A DNA stretch of 64,000 nt, from NCBI RefSeq assembly GCF_963678635.1, contig NC_087062.1, forward strand, positions 45,152,395-45,216,394, written 5' to 3'. Source of the stretch: Symsagittifera roscoffensis (taxonomy: Eukaryota; Xenacoelomorpha; Acoela; Convolutidae). This document shows positions 9,190 through 20,958 of this stretch, piece after piece (within the stretch, counting starts at the first letter, position 1; each line of letters opens with the position of its first letter). The translations under genes and the position numbers were made by a program. The notes under the pieces were generated by a model, which saw only the letters and a program-made list of their open reading frames with translations, was not told where the DNA came from and searched no databases.

Positions 9190-12100
9190 GATTTTTAAGC
9201 AGGTTCCATGTACCTACAAACAGGGTTGAATATCGGTTCTACACTTCTAAATATCAAAAAATGCCTTTTTTTGCCTTACATTTCCATATAACTCCATTCA
9301 CATAGGAGTTTTCCTAAATCAAAAATGAACAACAAAACTCGTATCAAGGCGAAGCCCTGAATGTACCGACTGTCTTTTAAGGTCTACAGTAAAAACATGA
9401 AAAAAGTTAAAAGTAAAAAAGCAAAATGAAAAAAAAATATGATTTTTGTGAAAACCATCTTCCAGGCTCCATATTAAGTAAAAAAATGATTGATTTTCCT
9501 CCTTTTAACAAAACAATTACGAGAAATAAGCTTCTTTCAACCAATTTGGAACGATTTCTAAGACGGATAAAATTCCCGCTTACGCGTTAATAGCGCGAAA
9601 TCTGTCGAGTGTTAATTGGCCCAAATTGGCCAAAATGCAATTTTTAAACCCCCATAACATTACGAAAATCAGCCGAGCCTAAGTATTCTGTTATTTTGTT
9701 ACGAAAGTCGGAACAATAATTCATATTCTGAGATAACGCATGGAAAATCTCACAGAAAAGTCTCATGTGGAGATAGGACGTTTCAATTAATAATTACAAG
9801 TTTACTCACATTAATAACTAGGAAAACTAATGGCTTTTAAATTTCTACTTTAATGCTAAGTGGTTGAAAAGAAAAAAATGCTGTATTTTGCTCTGGCAGA
9901 TTAAAACTTATCTAATTGCATAATAACATACAATAACATACTTGGCATTACGCAAAAGTTTTATTTTAATTTTAGTTTTTGCATGTTGGATTCCGTTTTT
10001 GACAAAATTTTACAATTTTTGCATGCAATTTTTGCATCGGTAAATGTTTGTTTGACCATAAAAGTGAACTTGCTAAAAAAGACAATTTTTTGGATTTTTT
10101 ATTTTGGAAATTTAATTTGCAGTCAATTTAAATATGCAGTCAATTTATCACATAGTTTTCATATATGGAAAAACTATGATGAGCATTTGTTCCACAAATA
10201 ATTGTACTGGGTTTTATGATGATTTTTTTAGTAGCAATTTTCATGCATGCATGTCAACAAAAAATATTTGAGCCACTTTATCGATAAGAAAATTTCTGCT
10301 TTCATTGGATTTAAGCTTGTCAGTTTTTGCAAAAACTTACCTTGCTCTATCTTTTGAAAACCGATATGGTTTTTGAAATGCAACTATTTCAAATTGATTA
10401 AAATCATAAATTTGATCCTTAATTTTAGAACTTTTTTGCATGTTTTGTCATGGAAAATTGTCATAGTATTGATGAAAAGATTGGCTGAGAGCTGAATGTT
10501 CAAACTGTCCTTGTTTTCCGATGGTTTTTAGTTTTATCTTCATTTAAATTCAAAATTTGGACTGTCAATGTTATATAATAAGCACTTATATTTAATTCGG
10601 ATAAGGGAACCATGTGATTTATTATCCTGATTTTTATATTTGTAATATTTTTTGCGCCGAATAAAACTCATATTACGTTTATAGTGTCCTCGATATAAAC
10701 TTCAAAGTTTTAAGCAAGAAGTTCACACACACTCGAAAAAATTTGAATTTCTTCAGGAAAAAAAGGATTGATTTCCGCTCTACAATATTCTTACAGTAAT
10801 TGATCTGATTAAAAATATTGCTTCCGAAACCTAATTTTTTAATTTTTACAACAATTTGTTTTATCAATGATACCTAATCAGTGCGAATGTTAGGATTCCC
10901 TCCTAATAAGCTTGATCTCGTTATTGCCAATTAAATGATGATTTTTCATGTCTGATGATTGTTAAAACAGCATGACCAAATTGACTCTTTTTGACCACCA
11001 TAGCCAAATGCCGCAGTTGAAGAAAATTTTCAATTATTGGCTAACTTTTCTGTCACCCCGCCTCAAATAGTCAATTTTATGGTGCAACGGGTGGTGTTAT
11101 ACAAAGTAAAAAATGAAAAATAAACATGAGTAGAATAACTTGATTAGTCAGCTTGACAATTATTATAACAACAATACAATTTGAAAAAAAAATTAAGAAA
11201 AATAAGCTTTCACATTTACAAAAGGAAAAAGCTTGGCTTGGAGCTCAGCCCATCAGTATCATTTAGATGACAAAATAAAATTCATTCAAAAACTGATAGT
11301 TCAAAACTCGATATTTTCCATGAAATTGTCACCCCAGATAATGCGTGTTTTCTTCAAAATGGAATCACTTCTAGCTCAAAATATGATCGACAGAACTCTA
11401 AAAGGTTTAACGCCCGCTGTAACAACTCGCTGAAACAACATTGAAAGCTTAAATGCCTCCTAAAAAGCTTTGGAAACTAAGTCTTGATATCTTTCCAATA
11501 GTTTAGATTCGACTTGATTGTTTTGGTCACTCCACCTATCTACCAACATTTCAAAAGTAGCCCTCTCGTTCAAAAACATCAAAAAATTTCGACAAGAAAC
11601 AGCTTTTTTGATTTAATTAAACATCCAATCAATTGGGAAAATTAATAGTTTTTTCAAATATGGTTTTTATCGAATTTATAATTGACCAGTATTCGACCAA
11701 ATTATGTATTATCACTATTAACTTAATTGAGCGTCTCAGTTTTTGACAGAGAAGATGGTTTTTTTACATAAACTAACCAGATTACTTCAATAAATAACAA
11801 GTGCTCAAAAAAAACTGAAAAGTGAAGACAAATTGAACAAATTTTTAAAAAACCACAAAAGAGTTTGCTGGTATAAAACAATTTCATTTTTCAAAAAAAT
11901 ATAGATGGTGAAAAAACGTGACTTATCAAGACAAAAATATTCACAGTCAAGTAATAATATTATTTTAAATTACAGCTGTTGCGTGTTTGGCTTAAGATTA
12001 TGTTTATTGTTTTCCTACAAACGCACAAAAAACCTCAAGGATTTTAGAAAAACACTTAAGAAAATAAAGTTTATCTCTTCATTTTGAGTTTTTTTGTTCT

Positions 12101-12325
12101 CGAATAACTGTGGCTGCATTTTATGACGCTAATTTATGACGCTACTATGACGCTGAAAATTGAGAGTGTTATTTATTTAATTTTTATGCAAATTAGATGA
12201 AACTACTAAAAAAACTATCCCAAAAAAATTTTTGTGCACGATCTTCTGCCAATTAATTGTTTGATGAAATTTTTGTTTCCTTAAAAAAATATCGTTTAGT
12301 TCAAAAAACATATTCAACTCATGTG
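9190..12325. other. AT-rich non-coding region
   Basis: No gene is supported; the longest open frames are about 70 codons, low in complexity and without recognisable motifs. The phrase ttttgcatg recurs near 9978, 10017 and 10436. The segment ends in atgtg (12321-12325), the left target duplication of E2. Confidence 0.6.
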
Positions 12326-12679
12326 TGACATTTACCGAACTCAGGGACTGACAAAACTCGGTAAAATATAAGAGTTGAATTAGATAACTACAGCTGTAGC
12401 TTAAGTAGAATAGTATAATGATAGATCTTAACCAATCTAGAACTGACCCCTTTCGATATCCAGGGGTTTTAAGAGTAAATAGGACAAAATACTTTTACAA
12501 CTAACATAACAAGTTAGATTAAGGTCTGAATCTCAACGTAGATGATCAGTCAGATGAACATAAACTTTAGCACCATGTGAGATAACTTAGCACGACTGGT
12601 GGATGACCTTGACGCCACTGCAGCAACTGCCACGAGAATGCAACGTATACACATGATATGTTAAATGCGTGGCATGACA
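12326..12679 (-). repeat. E2 3' LTR (354 bp)
   Basis: On the plus strand it starts tgacatttacc and ends gtggcatgaca; on the element's own strand it runs TGTCATGCC to GGTAAATGTCA. It is the downstream LTR because the third ORF lies next to it. Confidence 0.93.
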
Positions 12680-13126
12680 TACCCGAGGGCAACAAAAAAT
12701 ATTATGAACAACTCACCGCCTGGGTGAAAATTATTTAAACATGAGAATAACAGCTTATAACGACAGTACTAAACGGAGTTTTGTTAAGAGTTTACAGAGA
12801 GTTTTAATACTAGAGTTGTTTATTTTTTGAGTACGATCTCTTTGGGGGATTGTCGGTTAGATGAAGAACTGGGCTGAACAAAATCCTCGTTCATCTGCGT
12901 GGCATGACATACCCGGGAGCAACAAAAAAATCTTGTGAACAACTCACCGCCTGGATGAAAATAACCTAAACATGAGTATAACAGCTTATAAAGACAGTAC
13001 TAAACGGAGTTTTGTTAAGAGTTTACAGAGAGTTTTAATACTAGAGTTGTTTACTTTTTGAATACGATCTCTTTTGGGGATTGTCGGTTAGATGAAGAAC
13101 TGGGCTGAACGAAATCCTCGGTGTTT
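12667..13126 (-). repeat. 230-bp tandem duplication spanning the LTR edge
   Basis: The block 12667-12896 is repeated at 12897-13126 with about 90% identity. Each copy begins with gcgtggcatgaca, the terminal 13 bases of the LTR, then the subterminal region, and ends in the last codons of the third ORF. The element therefore carries a second partial LTR end inside itself. Confidence 0.85.
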
Positions 13127-13655
13127 CTTCTAACAAAGCGACGTTTTGGATGACGGGAAAACTGCTTTCGACCTGACCTGTCGACGGTGAAGTGGCTGCA
13201 CCTTCCTTCACCTCCTTTACTGAGTGGCGAACTGGACTAACGTAGCGAGCTGGAGCTTGGCGATTCCTATTTGATGCCCTGGTACTTGAACATGAAAAAA
13301 TATGAGATTCCACGTCATCCTGCACAGTTGGCTGAATCGGGTCTGCCTGTTTTTGAGTTGGAACCGGTTTGACGGTTTCAGTTGCCCATTGACCAAGAGA
13401 TGATGAAGGGCCTGCTGATTTGTCTGGGGTCATTGGAGCGACATACCGTGATCTCAGTGAAGGGGTTCGTACTGCTGAGGTAGCCTCGGCAGGTAGGGTG
13501 GCGTCAGAGATGTTCGAAGCGTTAAGACCGTCCAGGTTCGAATCCAACGGCAAAGAAAAAGGCATGAAAGTAGAAGGCGTTTGAGGCACGGACCTTGCCG
13601 ACGATCCCTGACATAGCTGTGCCGCAGTTTTCGAGGCCTGATGGGGCGTAGACAT
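13041..13655 (-). CDS. E2 third ORF, Ser/Thr/Pro-rich protein of 204 residues
   Basis: It starts at an ATG (13655-13653) and stays open to 13041. The product is low in complexity, rich in Ser, Pro, Thr and Gln, with no membrane segment and no recognised domain. It occupies the place of the third ORFs of E1 and E3, between integrase and the 3' LTR, and ends in a basic SKS segment. Its stop lies in the tandemly duplicated block. The open frame in an otherwise broken element may be chance or late constraint. The function is unknown. Confidence 0.55.
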   Translation of the reverse strand: MSTPHQASKTAAQLCQGSSARSVPQTPSTFMPFSLPLDSNLDGLNASNISDATLPAEATSAVRTPSLRSRYVAPMTPDKSAGPSSSLGQWATETVKPVPTQKQADPIQPTVQDDVESHIFSCSSTRASNRNRQAPARYVSPVRHSVKEVKEGAATSPSTGQVESSFPVIQNVALLEETPRISFSPVLHLTDNPQKRSYSKSKQL

Positions 13656-14285
13656 CGCTCGAGGAGACCTCCTGGGCGACCGAGATCGTGAGTGTCCGAA
13701 TCTGACAATAGGACAACTTGCGGGACGGTTGACCGTTGATGAGAGGCTGGTATAATAGTGATAGGACAGCGCTACGTAAGCGTAATGGCCTGACCTCTTA
13801 GCGCAATTTTCAGTGGAGGAATTTGTCCAACCCTGACTCCCCGCGCAGGGGTTGCTGCTGATCTTTTAGCGGAAGATCTCTGTTTCGAAGGACCCGGTGA
13901 AGTCGAACGCTCTCTACTTGGTACTGCTACTTAGGGTACTTTTATTGAGGCTGGGTTTTAGGGCATAAGCAATCTCATTATTGCGTGATCCGAGTTCTCG
14001 CATTAGATTTCGTACCGTCTCCACGTTAATGTTATGTTTAAAGTGATTCCATTGATTGGCAGCAAGTGCAAGTTCTCCAGGGGCCTCGCATTGTTTGATG
14101 TCGGCTCTTTTCTGTCCAGGTACGATTTTCTAGAAGCGGAGTGGCACGTCGGGACTGTGGTTACCACGTTTTACCCCTTTCACTCTGTCCAGGCTATAGT
14201 CTTGGCGGTGTCGGTCTTCCGGTTTTAAGAGGCTCCGCGCAAGTGAACTTTGATCTGAAGCGTTAGCAAGGATCTTATCCCTAGC

Positions 14286-15640
14286 TTAAGAAAATTCCGT
14301 ATTTGGTTTTCTACCGAAGTGAACTTCGAAAGGAGGTTTTTTAAGAGATGCGTGCTTGGGTTTCCTACGATCACCCAAAATCATATGGAGGACACTATTC
14401 AAACCTTCGTACTGAGGACTAAATGCCTCTGTTCCCAGTTTACGCTTTCTAGTCTGTATAGTTCTTTCCACTAACCCGCAGCCGCGGTGATCACCGACTG
14501 GACAGAATATGTGATCAATCCTTAAATTTTTGCAGAATTCTTTTAAGCAGCGTATTTTTAAAACCAGAACTGTGATTTGTGCGTATAGATTTTGGTATGC
14601 CGTAGATGCATATATAGGCCTCTAGGAACTGGAAACGGTTTTTTTGTAAGTAAAGTGGACGGAATTTTTGAGAACCGGTCTACTGCGACTAAGATGAAAA
14701 CTTTTTTCTTTTTCGTCTTGCAACGGTCCAGCAAAATCTAACTGTAATTTGTAGCAACGAAGGGAGGGAGCGGTAGCGAAGAGTTAAAGGTCTTAGATAA
14801 CTTCAGGTTATTACCGAACTTCGTACATTCCATGCACTCCTGGCATTTTTTGACAATTTGGCGATTCATGAAGTGCCACCAGATATATTCTGCCGCCTCT
14901 ATTATAGCTAGCTGGCCCGGGTGAGATCTGTGGAGTCGGGTCAGGATCGCCGAACGGAGCTTGAAAGGTATTACCAGTTTGTTATAGATGAGGATACAGT
15001 TATCCACCACAGACGCGATTGGCCAGAACTGTGAGATACACACCCCTTGCTTCGAGAAGGACTGAACGTCATTGTCCAAAATTGTCCTCTTCATCGGCCC
15101 GAGAAACTCATCTTCATCGCTAAGTTCCGCCAGCAATCCAACCTCAAATAGGCTAGGAAGGCCTACTATTTCTTTCTTATCTGGAGAGTCAAAGGTTTTC
15201 GGTAATATTGAACAGACTCCTTGAGACTTTTGTTGCTGACGAGCTCGGAACGCGAGACGTCTGCGACGGCATTTCTCTATAAAACTTGCTAATAACTGAA
15301 GCGGAGTTCGTGGGGGCCCCTGGCGATTCCTCCGGGCTTGATTACTGACTGTCTGCAATAGGTTGTATCTGAGCAAAGGGTGAGAATGTGGCGGGTTGAC
15401 CGAAGCCATTTCCACAAAAGTTGGAGACGGGGTGCTCGGTGGGTTACGGTTTGGGGCTGTATCGAAGTTTTCGACAAAGTTGAGGAGGTTTTCTCTGATC
15501 GCTGTGTTATCAAGCAAAGCAGAGGCGTTGATGGGCGAAGTCATTTCAAAGTGTGATTGGCCAACTGAATTTAAGTTAACAAATGAGCAGAACTGATTTG
15601 AGAATGACTTGTTTTGACCTTGAGGATGCGTAAAATTCAA
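14286..15640 (-). pseudogene. E2 integrase (broken)
   Basis: The N-terminal zinc domain is readable in 15640-14738 (H-x3-H in HRSHPGQ, then CQECMEC). The core follows in shifted frames. LDFAGPL carries the first Asp. The second catalytic position reads RTNHSSGF, so Asp is replaced by Asn (codon 14577-14575). The Glu is kept in GLVERTIQT (about 14470). At least two frame changes separate these blocks. The enzyme would be inactive even if the frame were restored. Confidence 0.85.
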
Positions 15641-15652
15641 ACTAGAATTTGA

Positions 15653-16362
15653 TTACGACTGGTCGCCCTCTATCGGCTTGATTCTTTCTGAGCATCTATT
15701 TTCTGGTTGGCTAAACGCGTTCGTCAAATTAATGCAGCCCTCTTGCGGCAAAATACTTGAACGAACGCTCAAACATGATTGGTTGACATTTTCCGTCAAC
15801 GAGTGCTGCTTAATTAATGTCCACTTACGTGAAACCACGTTGGATCCCTCTTGCGGCAAAATACTTGAACAAACGCTCAAACATGATTGGTTGACATTTT
15901 CCGTCAACAAACGCCGCTTAACTGGTGTCCTCTTACGTAAAACTACGTGGGATTGTGATTGGTGTACATCACTAGTGACGCAATTCACGCCCTCTTGCGG
16001 AGAACCACTGTATACAACATTGTAGTAATAGGATAATAAATCGTCGCCCCCTACCGGCGTTTGCTTATTGATAGTGAGCGATTTTGATTGGCTTATAGTT
16101 ATAGACTTCGAGAACTCGCCCTCTCGCAGCAAAACACCGGAAAAGCCGATGCCACCTGACTTCTGAATATAATGGAAATCTTCTGCGGATTTATTAGAAA
16201 CAAGAGTACTATCAGTGTGGTTCGGTGACTGTCCCCATGCACCAGCCCGTATCGAGCTACACGCTTGAATGAAATCGTCTAATGTTTTAAAGACAAATAA
16301 CTCGTCGTATACTGAATTAGGGGGGCTTCGAATGTAGGGTTTCGAGAAAGATAATCAGCCTT
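15653..16362 (-). repeat. E2 RNase H-integrase spacer with six-unit repeat array
   Basis: This is the source-type copy of the 7932-9189 array. Heads ccctcttgcgg or variants lie near 15664, 15739, 15848, 15990, 16047 and 16121; two units are almost identical over 108 bp. On the minus strand much of it (16132-15653) is one open frame with repeated LPQEG and a body with TENVNQS. It therefore looks like a tandem expansion inside a formerly coding linker, absent from the same linker of E1 and E3. Confidence 0.75.
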
Positions 16363-17891
16363 ACCAATAATAGCAAGAGGCACATGCCTAAAGTCATAGT
16401 CGAACGGTAAAAGCCTGTCCGGCCAGCGTGTTAGGCGTGACTGGTATGGCTTATTTCCTTTGTGCTCCTTTAGGGCCGAAATGATAGCTTTATGGTCTGT
16501 AAGTATTTTGAACTTATTACCTAATAGATAGGCGCGGAAATGCTCGCACGACCAGACCACCGCTAACAATTCTAACCCGTTAGTACTACATTTGAGTTCC
16601 GCAGAATTGAGGAAGCGAGAAGCGAAAAAAATAGGGACCCACAAACCTGCGTCGTTGTTTTGCTCCAGGCATGCTCCCAGGCCACTGTGGCTTGCATCGC
16701 AATTGATACGCGTTTGCCTTGCCGGGTCCTAGTGGAACAAGTCTGTAATCTTTGCAACGAGCTCCAGAATCTTTTGGAAAGCCGTTTCCTGCGGTTCGTT
16801 CCAAATGATTTTCCTCTTATTGCAAAATTTAAGGGATTCCCGAAATTCGCACATGAGGTTATGGAGGTTATGTAAACCAGGCATAAACATTTGAAAAATG
16901 GTTAAGCGTACCCATGAAGGATCGGAGTTGCTTAAGTGTCCAAGGTGCCTTCAAGTTTCGTACTGCTTCTATTTTGGAGATTTTTGGGTAGTAATGAGAT
17001 GAGTGTATATCGAACCCCAGCCATTTGAGTTTGTCCACTGCGAACTTGCATTTGGACAACTTAAACGCAAATCCATCTTCATCCAGCTTAGAAAGGTCTT
17101 TATGAACGGTTTCAGTTTGTTGTGACAGCGTCTCTTTTGAGACCACTAGGATGTCATCCAAGTAGCAAATCGTCCCCGGAATTCCTTGAGGCGTACAGTC
17201 CATTGCTTTTTGAAACTCAGACGGCATATACCTCAAACCATAATAGGACCCAGTGTTGAATCTGTATGCTCCTGTTGACTCTCCGCAAGTGATGTTGAAG
17301 TTACAATGACTGCTTGTTAGTTTCGAAAGTTTAATTTGTCTAAACGCGTATTTTAAGTCAAGAGATGTGAACCATATCAATCTAGGTACATCACTGGTAA
17401 TGATCTGAGCTGCGGAATCTATGAGTTCTTGAATATTCGGCATTTGATATTTGTTTTTCTATATTTGACCGTTGAGGGGTTTGGCATCCATTGCAAGTTT
17501 AATCGACCTTCTTTGCTGTAATCACAATGGGGTTGATGGAAAGGTCTGTAGTACACTTGTCTAGCTTCGTGATATGTCCATACCTAACAAAAAATTGTGG
17601 TTCTTCCGACACACGGTCTTGAATGTGGATTGGCACCTTCCGGCCCTTTATTTGTCTGGGTATTAGCGGCTCCATAAACGTAGTATGTACTTGATGAGAT
17701 TTCGACCTGCCCAAACGAGTGAATAACAGCGGGAACTTCTTGACGAAATGTGATTTAATCAGTTCGGAGGTCAATTTTTCCACCACATTTTGTACTGTTT
17801 TCACATGAGGTGGATTTCTTTGTACTGTATCTATACCCAGAGAGTTTCGAAGATCTAACCCCAATAAGCATCTCGTTTTTTTTTCTGACAC
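16279..17891 (-). pseudogene. E2 reverse transcriptase and RNase H (broken)
   Basis: RT segments are readable at 17891-17499 and 17443-16868, with the active site CYLDDILVVS and the upstream fingers. A TAG near 17460 and a frame change near 17500 separate them. RNase H follows across further frame changes. Its first Asp is preserved in the CDASHSGLGA block (about 16690) and the HKAI, DRLLPFDY and ADYLSRNP blocks are clear at 16644-16279. The order and motifs are those of Ty3/gypsy pol and align with E3. Confidence 0.88.
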
Positions 17892-17964
17892 TTAGAATGT
17901 GGCATTATCCTTTTTCCATCCCATGGGTATTGTCTGACTTCCAAAAATTTTGATGCAATTTTTG

Positions 17965-18267
17965 TTATAATCTACAAAGGGAAGTTTCGTCCGACAAGTT
18001 TTGAACGCTGATGAAACGTGACTTAGGGTTTTGGCGAAGTAACACATCCGCTGTCCTTTTATTTAAGAAAGACACCGGACTCCCTGTGTCTACCGTAGCA
18101 TAGAATGACTTTGCGTTTGAACGTATCATCACACTCAAATTGCGTGGTCTACCAAGATTCGACTTTAGCAGTTCCAAACTACAAATTTGAACTGAAGGGC
18201 GTTGTCTTTGCGGCTGGACACTGAGAATTTCATATTCAGCTTCGCTGTCGTCATCTTGATTCTGCAC
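17965..18267 (-). pseudogene. E2 retropepsin-like protease region
   Basis: An open stretch of 100 codons contains VDTGSPVSFL, a canonical D-T-G active site with the same flank as E3. Downstream, the LLGLDLRNSLGI block near 17850 matches the second conserved protease block of E1 and E3. It is separated from Gag and RT by frame changes, so no intact polyprotein remains. Confidence 0.8.
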
Positions 18268-18303
18268 AATGTGGTCAATTTTCTAGTTTTCCTCCCGATT
18301 AAG

Positions 18304-19358
18304 TCAACGTCTAGTGTTGTACACTTTCGCAAAATGTCCCTTCTTTTTACATGTAAGACATTCTACATCTCGAGCTGGGCAGCTTTTCCGATGATGCGGG
18401 GAGTACGTATTACCGCAAAAGTAACACGATCGGAATGAGATCTGACCTTTCTTGTCCGGTATATTTTGTTTTCGGGAAGAAGATTGACCACCTTCCCGAC
18501 GCGATTGAACTGAGGATGTTGGCTCTTGTTTTATTTTGGGCAAACTGAAGGAAGAAGAAGCGGACTTGTTGTGGGGTAAGAACTTCTGAAACTCCATAGA
18601 TGTAGATGCACCTTTCTCCAGCTCCAGCGCCAGCTTTAAGGTCCCAGCAACTTCCGGATTTTTTTCGAATTAGCGTACTTTGTACATTCGAGTCGCGGAT
18701 ACGACCTATAAATAGGTCTCTTACCACACTACATTCTTCTTGTTCGGTCCAATTACAGCACGGCGCCTGAGCCGTTAGTCTTGAGTGAAAAGATAAGAAT
18801 GACTTGTTCGCCTCCATGTACCAAGAGATATAAAGTTTAATGCGCTCCAAGTTCCACCTTGAAAGCGTATACACAGTTTTAGACAAATTTTCGGAACGAA
18901 CGCTGATTGAGGTCAGCATGAGGAAAAGCTTGCCTTAATTTCTCTCTGCCTTCCTTGCCAAAAGCGAGAAATAGTCTTGATCTTGCTCTCTCCTCTGCTT
19001 CATGAAAGAACCAAGTCATTCCGATTCGCGGGCCTTTCTTCCTCCTCTCGGCATTTGCTTCGTCCACTCGTCGTCTTGCGGCGGCATCTCGTCCGATCCT
19101 TGTTGAGACTTTGGATCCGGTCTAGATTCTGGCCTGGGAGGTGGGTCGCCGTGCACTTCGCCAGGCTCGATAAGAATGTCCGAGACATCCTTGATACCTG
19201 ATTATCCAAAATTATCCTTGATACCTAATGCCAGACAGAATTGGCCGAACCAGCTATCCCAACTATACGGTGGAGAAAGAGATGGTTTTGACCAGAATGG
19301 GGGGTAATCCAGCGAGGTCCGTCCTGTCATCCGATACAGGAATTGTTGGCTGCGCCAT
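18304..19358 (-). pseudogene. E2 Gag (broken)
   Basis: The ATG (19358-19356) uses the last LTR base and gives Met-Ala-Gln, as in E1 and E3. The frame is soon lost, in part through a short duplication around atcaaggat (near 19200). Capsid-like blocks appear at about 19067-18880 and 18919-18600. The first zinc knuckle (C-x2-C-x7-H-x3-C, then CPARD) is intact. The second reads CLTCKKKGHFAKVY, so its last Cys is replaced by Tyr. Confidence 0.82.
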
Positions 19359-19711
19359 GACATTTACCGAACTCAGGGACTGACAAAACTCGGTAAAATA
19401 TAAGAGTTGAATTAGATAACTACAGCTCTAGCTTAAGTAGAATAGTATAATGATAGATCTTAACCAATCTAGAACTGACCCCTTTCGATATCCAGGGGTT
19501 TTAAGAGTAAATAGGACAAAATACTTTTACAACTAACATAACAAGTTAGATTAAGGTCTGAATCTCAACGTAGATGATCAGTCAGATGAACATAAACTTT
19601 AGCACCATGTGAGATAACTTAGCACGACTGGTGGATGACCTTGATGCCACTGCAACAACTGCAACAAGAAAACAACGTATAAACATAATATGTTATATGC
19701 GTGGCATGACA
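19358..19711 (-). repeat. E2 5' LTR (354 bp)
   Basis: It pairs with 12326-12679. Most of the differences lie in the last 60 bp on the plus-strand side, where this copy has A at most mismatches. The adjacent plus-strand bases 19350-19357 (ctgcgcca) are the complement of TGGCGCAG, the inferred primer-binding site. Confidence 0.93.
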
Positions 19712-20572
19712 ATGTGTGATTCTTTTATAGCAAATTTGTTGGCTCAACAAATTAGCGTCGCTCAATAATATATTTTAGCCCTGAATGAGGGCAAATCATA
19801 GAAAAGGCATTGTCTTTAGGCAGGCTTGGTAGCTTTTCATTGACGGTTTGCGCATTGCAGAAACTAATGCTATTATGACATTTGTTAAAAACATGTGCGA
19901 AAGCTTTTAAACTGAGTTTCAATTATATTTCTGGAAAAAAGAATAATTTGAGGTCTAATTCGCAGCTGAAAGCCTTTGCAGTATTAAAAATGTTTCCACG
20001 AAAATAGAGAAAATTGTCTCATTTTTGAAAAAACTGGCCTGATTTTTCGATAATTTTTTTTCTGAGATTTTTTGTTTCGTTTTTTTTTCTTTTTGTTTAA
20101 TTTAGTTTTTATGGCTCATTCATCAAATCAACTGCATCCAACTAAGAAAAAGCACAGAACAATATAATTGGAAACAAAAATTTGCACCGCAACCAAATAT
20201 CCACGTTTTTATAAAAAATATCTGGGGAAAATACAAAGTTTTTGGTAAATTCCTTAGTTTGTTTAAGCAAAATTTTAGCTATCAGCGCAAAAATTTGAAT
20301 GTTTTGGCGCAACTTCAAATTCCCCCTCCCCATTGCTCGAACGAAATTATTTTATATTGACGCCGAAAGCACCTTTAGAAAAACTTCAATGTCGATCGGC
20401 TAAAAATGGATGAGCTAATATAGCACCAAAGGGAGATCCTGTCGAGGGAAGGAGTCGAATCCCTGAAAGAAGGGAGGGGAGTAATAAGAATATTATTAAA
20501 AATATAATTATCACTATCATGATTACTTTCTCAGATCAAATCATTAACTGTTGTTTATTAATATCTTTTTAA
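19712..20572. other. AT-rich spacer with a MITE remnant
   Basis: No gene is seen. Bases 20355-20475 resemble the middle of the MITE at 36792-37090 (the phrases cctttagaaaaa, ccaaagggagatcctgtcg and gtcgaatccctga), without recognisable ends. Confidence 0.6.
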
Positions 20573-20958
20573 TGGAACCAGATCTAAACTATAATTTATT
20601 ATTGGTTATAAATTAGATATTTTATCTCTATAATATATTTAATACTAACCAATCATACTCCATCAAACTAACAACCCATTTATTTGTAAGTGCTGAAAGT
20701 GCTTGTAATTTCAGCACCAGAGAGTTTTGAATTTAACTTAGAACTAGTTGCCACTCCCAGAGACCTACTCGCAATAAACCAGTATAATCTAGATCTATTG
20801 AGACTAATTGAGACTAGGAGATAAAAGAGTAAGATTAAGATCGGTTTTAGACTAAGAAGTTGCACGAATCTATCCGGCCAAAAATAAGATAGCGTGACGA
20901 GCAGACGGTGTAACCTATCTGAAATTACTCTATGAGTTAGACCTAAGAACACAACTCA
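20573..20958 (+). repeat. E5 5' LTR (386 bp)
   Basis: It starts tggaaccagatc and ends acacaactca. The internal sequence that follows within a few bases contains tggtgccaaaaa, a plausible primer-binding site. Confidence 0.9.

Larger units (their letters stand above)
12326..19711 (-). mobile_element. E2: decayed Ty3/gypsy LTR retrotransposon on the minus strand
   Basis: LTRs of 354 bp lie at 12326-12679 and 19358-19711, flanked by atgtg (12321-12325 and 19712-19716). Reading right to left it encodes Gag, protease, RT, RNase H, a repeat-rich spacer, integrase and a third ORF. The LTRs differ at about ten positions (about 97% identity), so it is clearly older than E1 and E3. Several stops, frameshifts and a lost catalytic residue make it inactive. 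Its protein segments are closest in this window to E3 and E1. Confidence 0.93.

Noticed and set aside
9983-12087. Short AT-rich ORFs between E1 and E2 as host genes
   Set aside because: Low complexity, no motif, no splice structure.
15289-15640. Overlapping alternative frames in the E2 spacer as separate genes
   Set aside because: They arise from the tandem repeat array; no domain or start context supports them.
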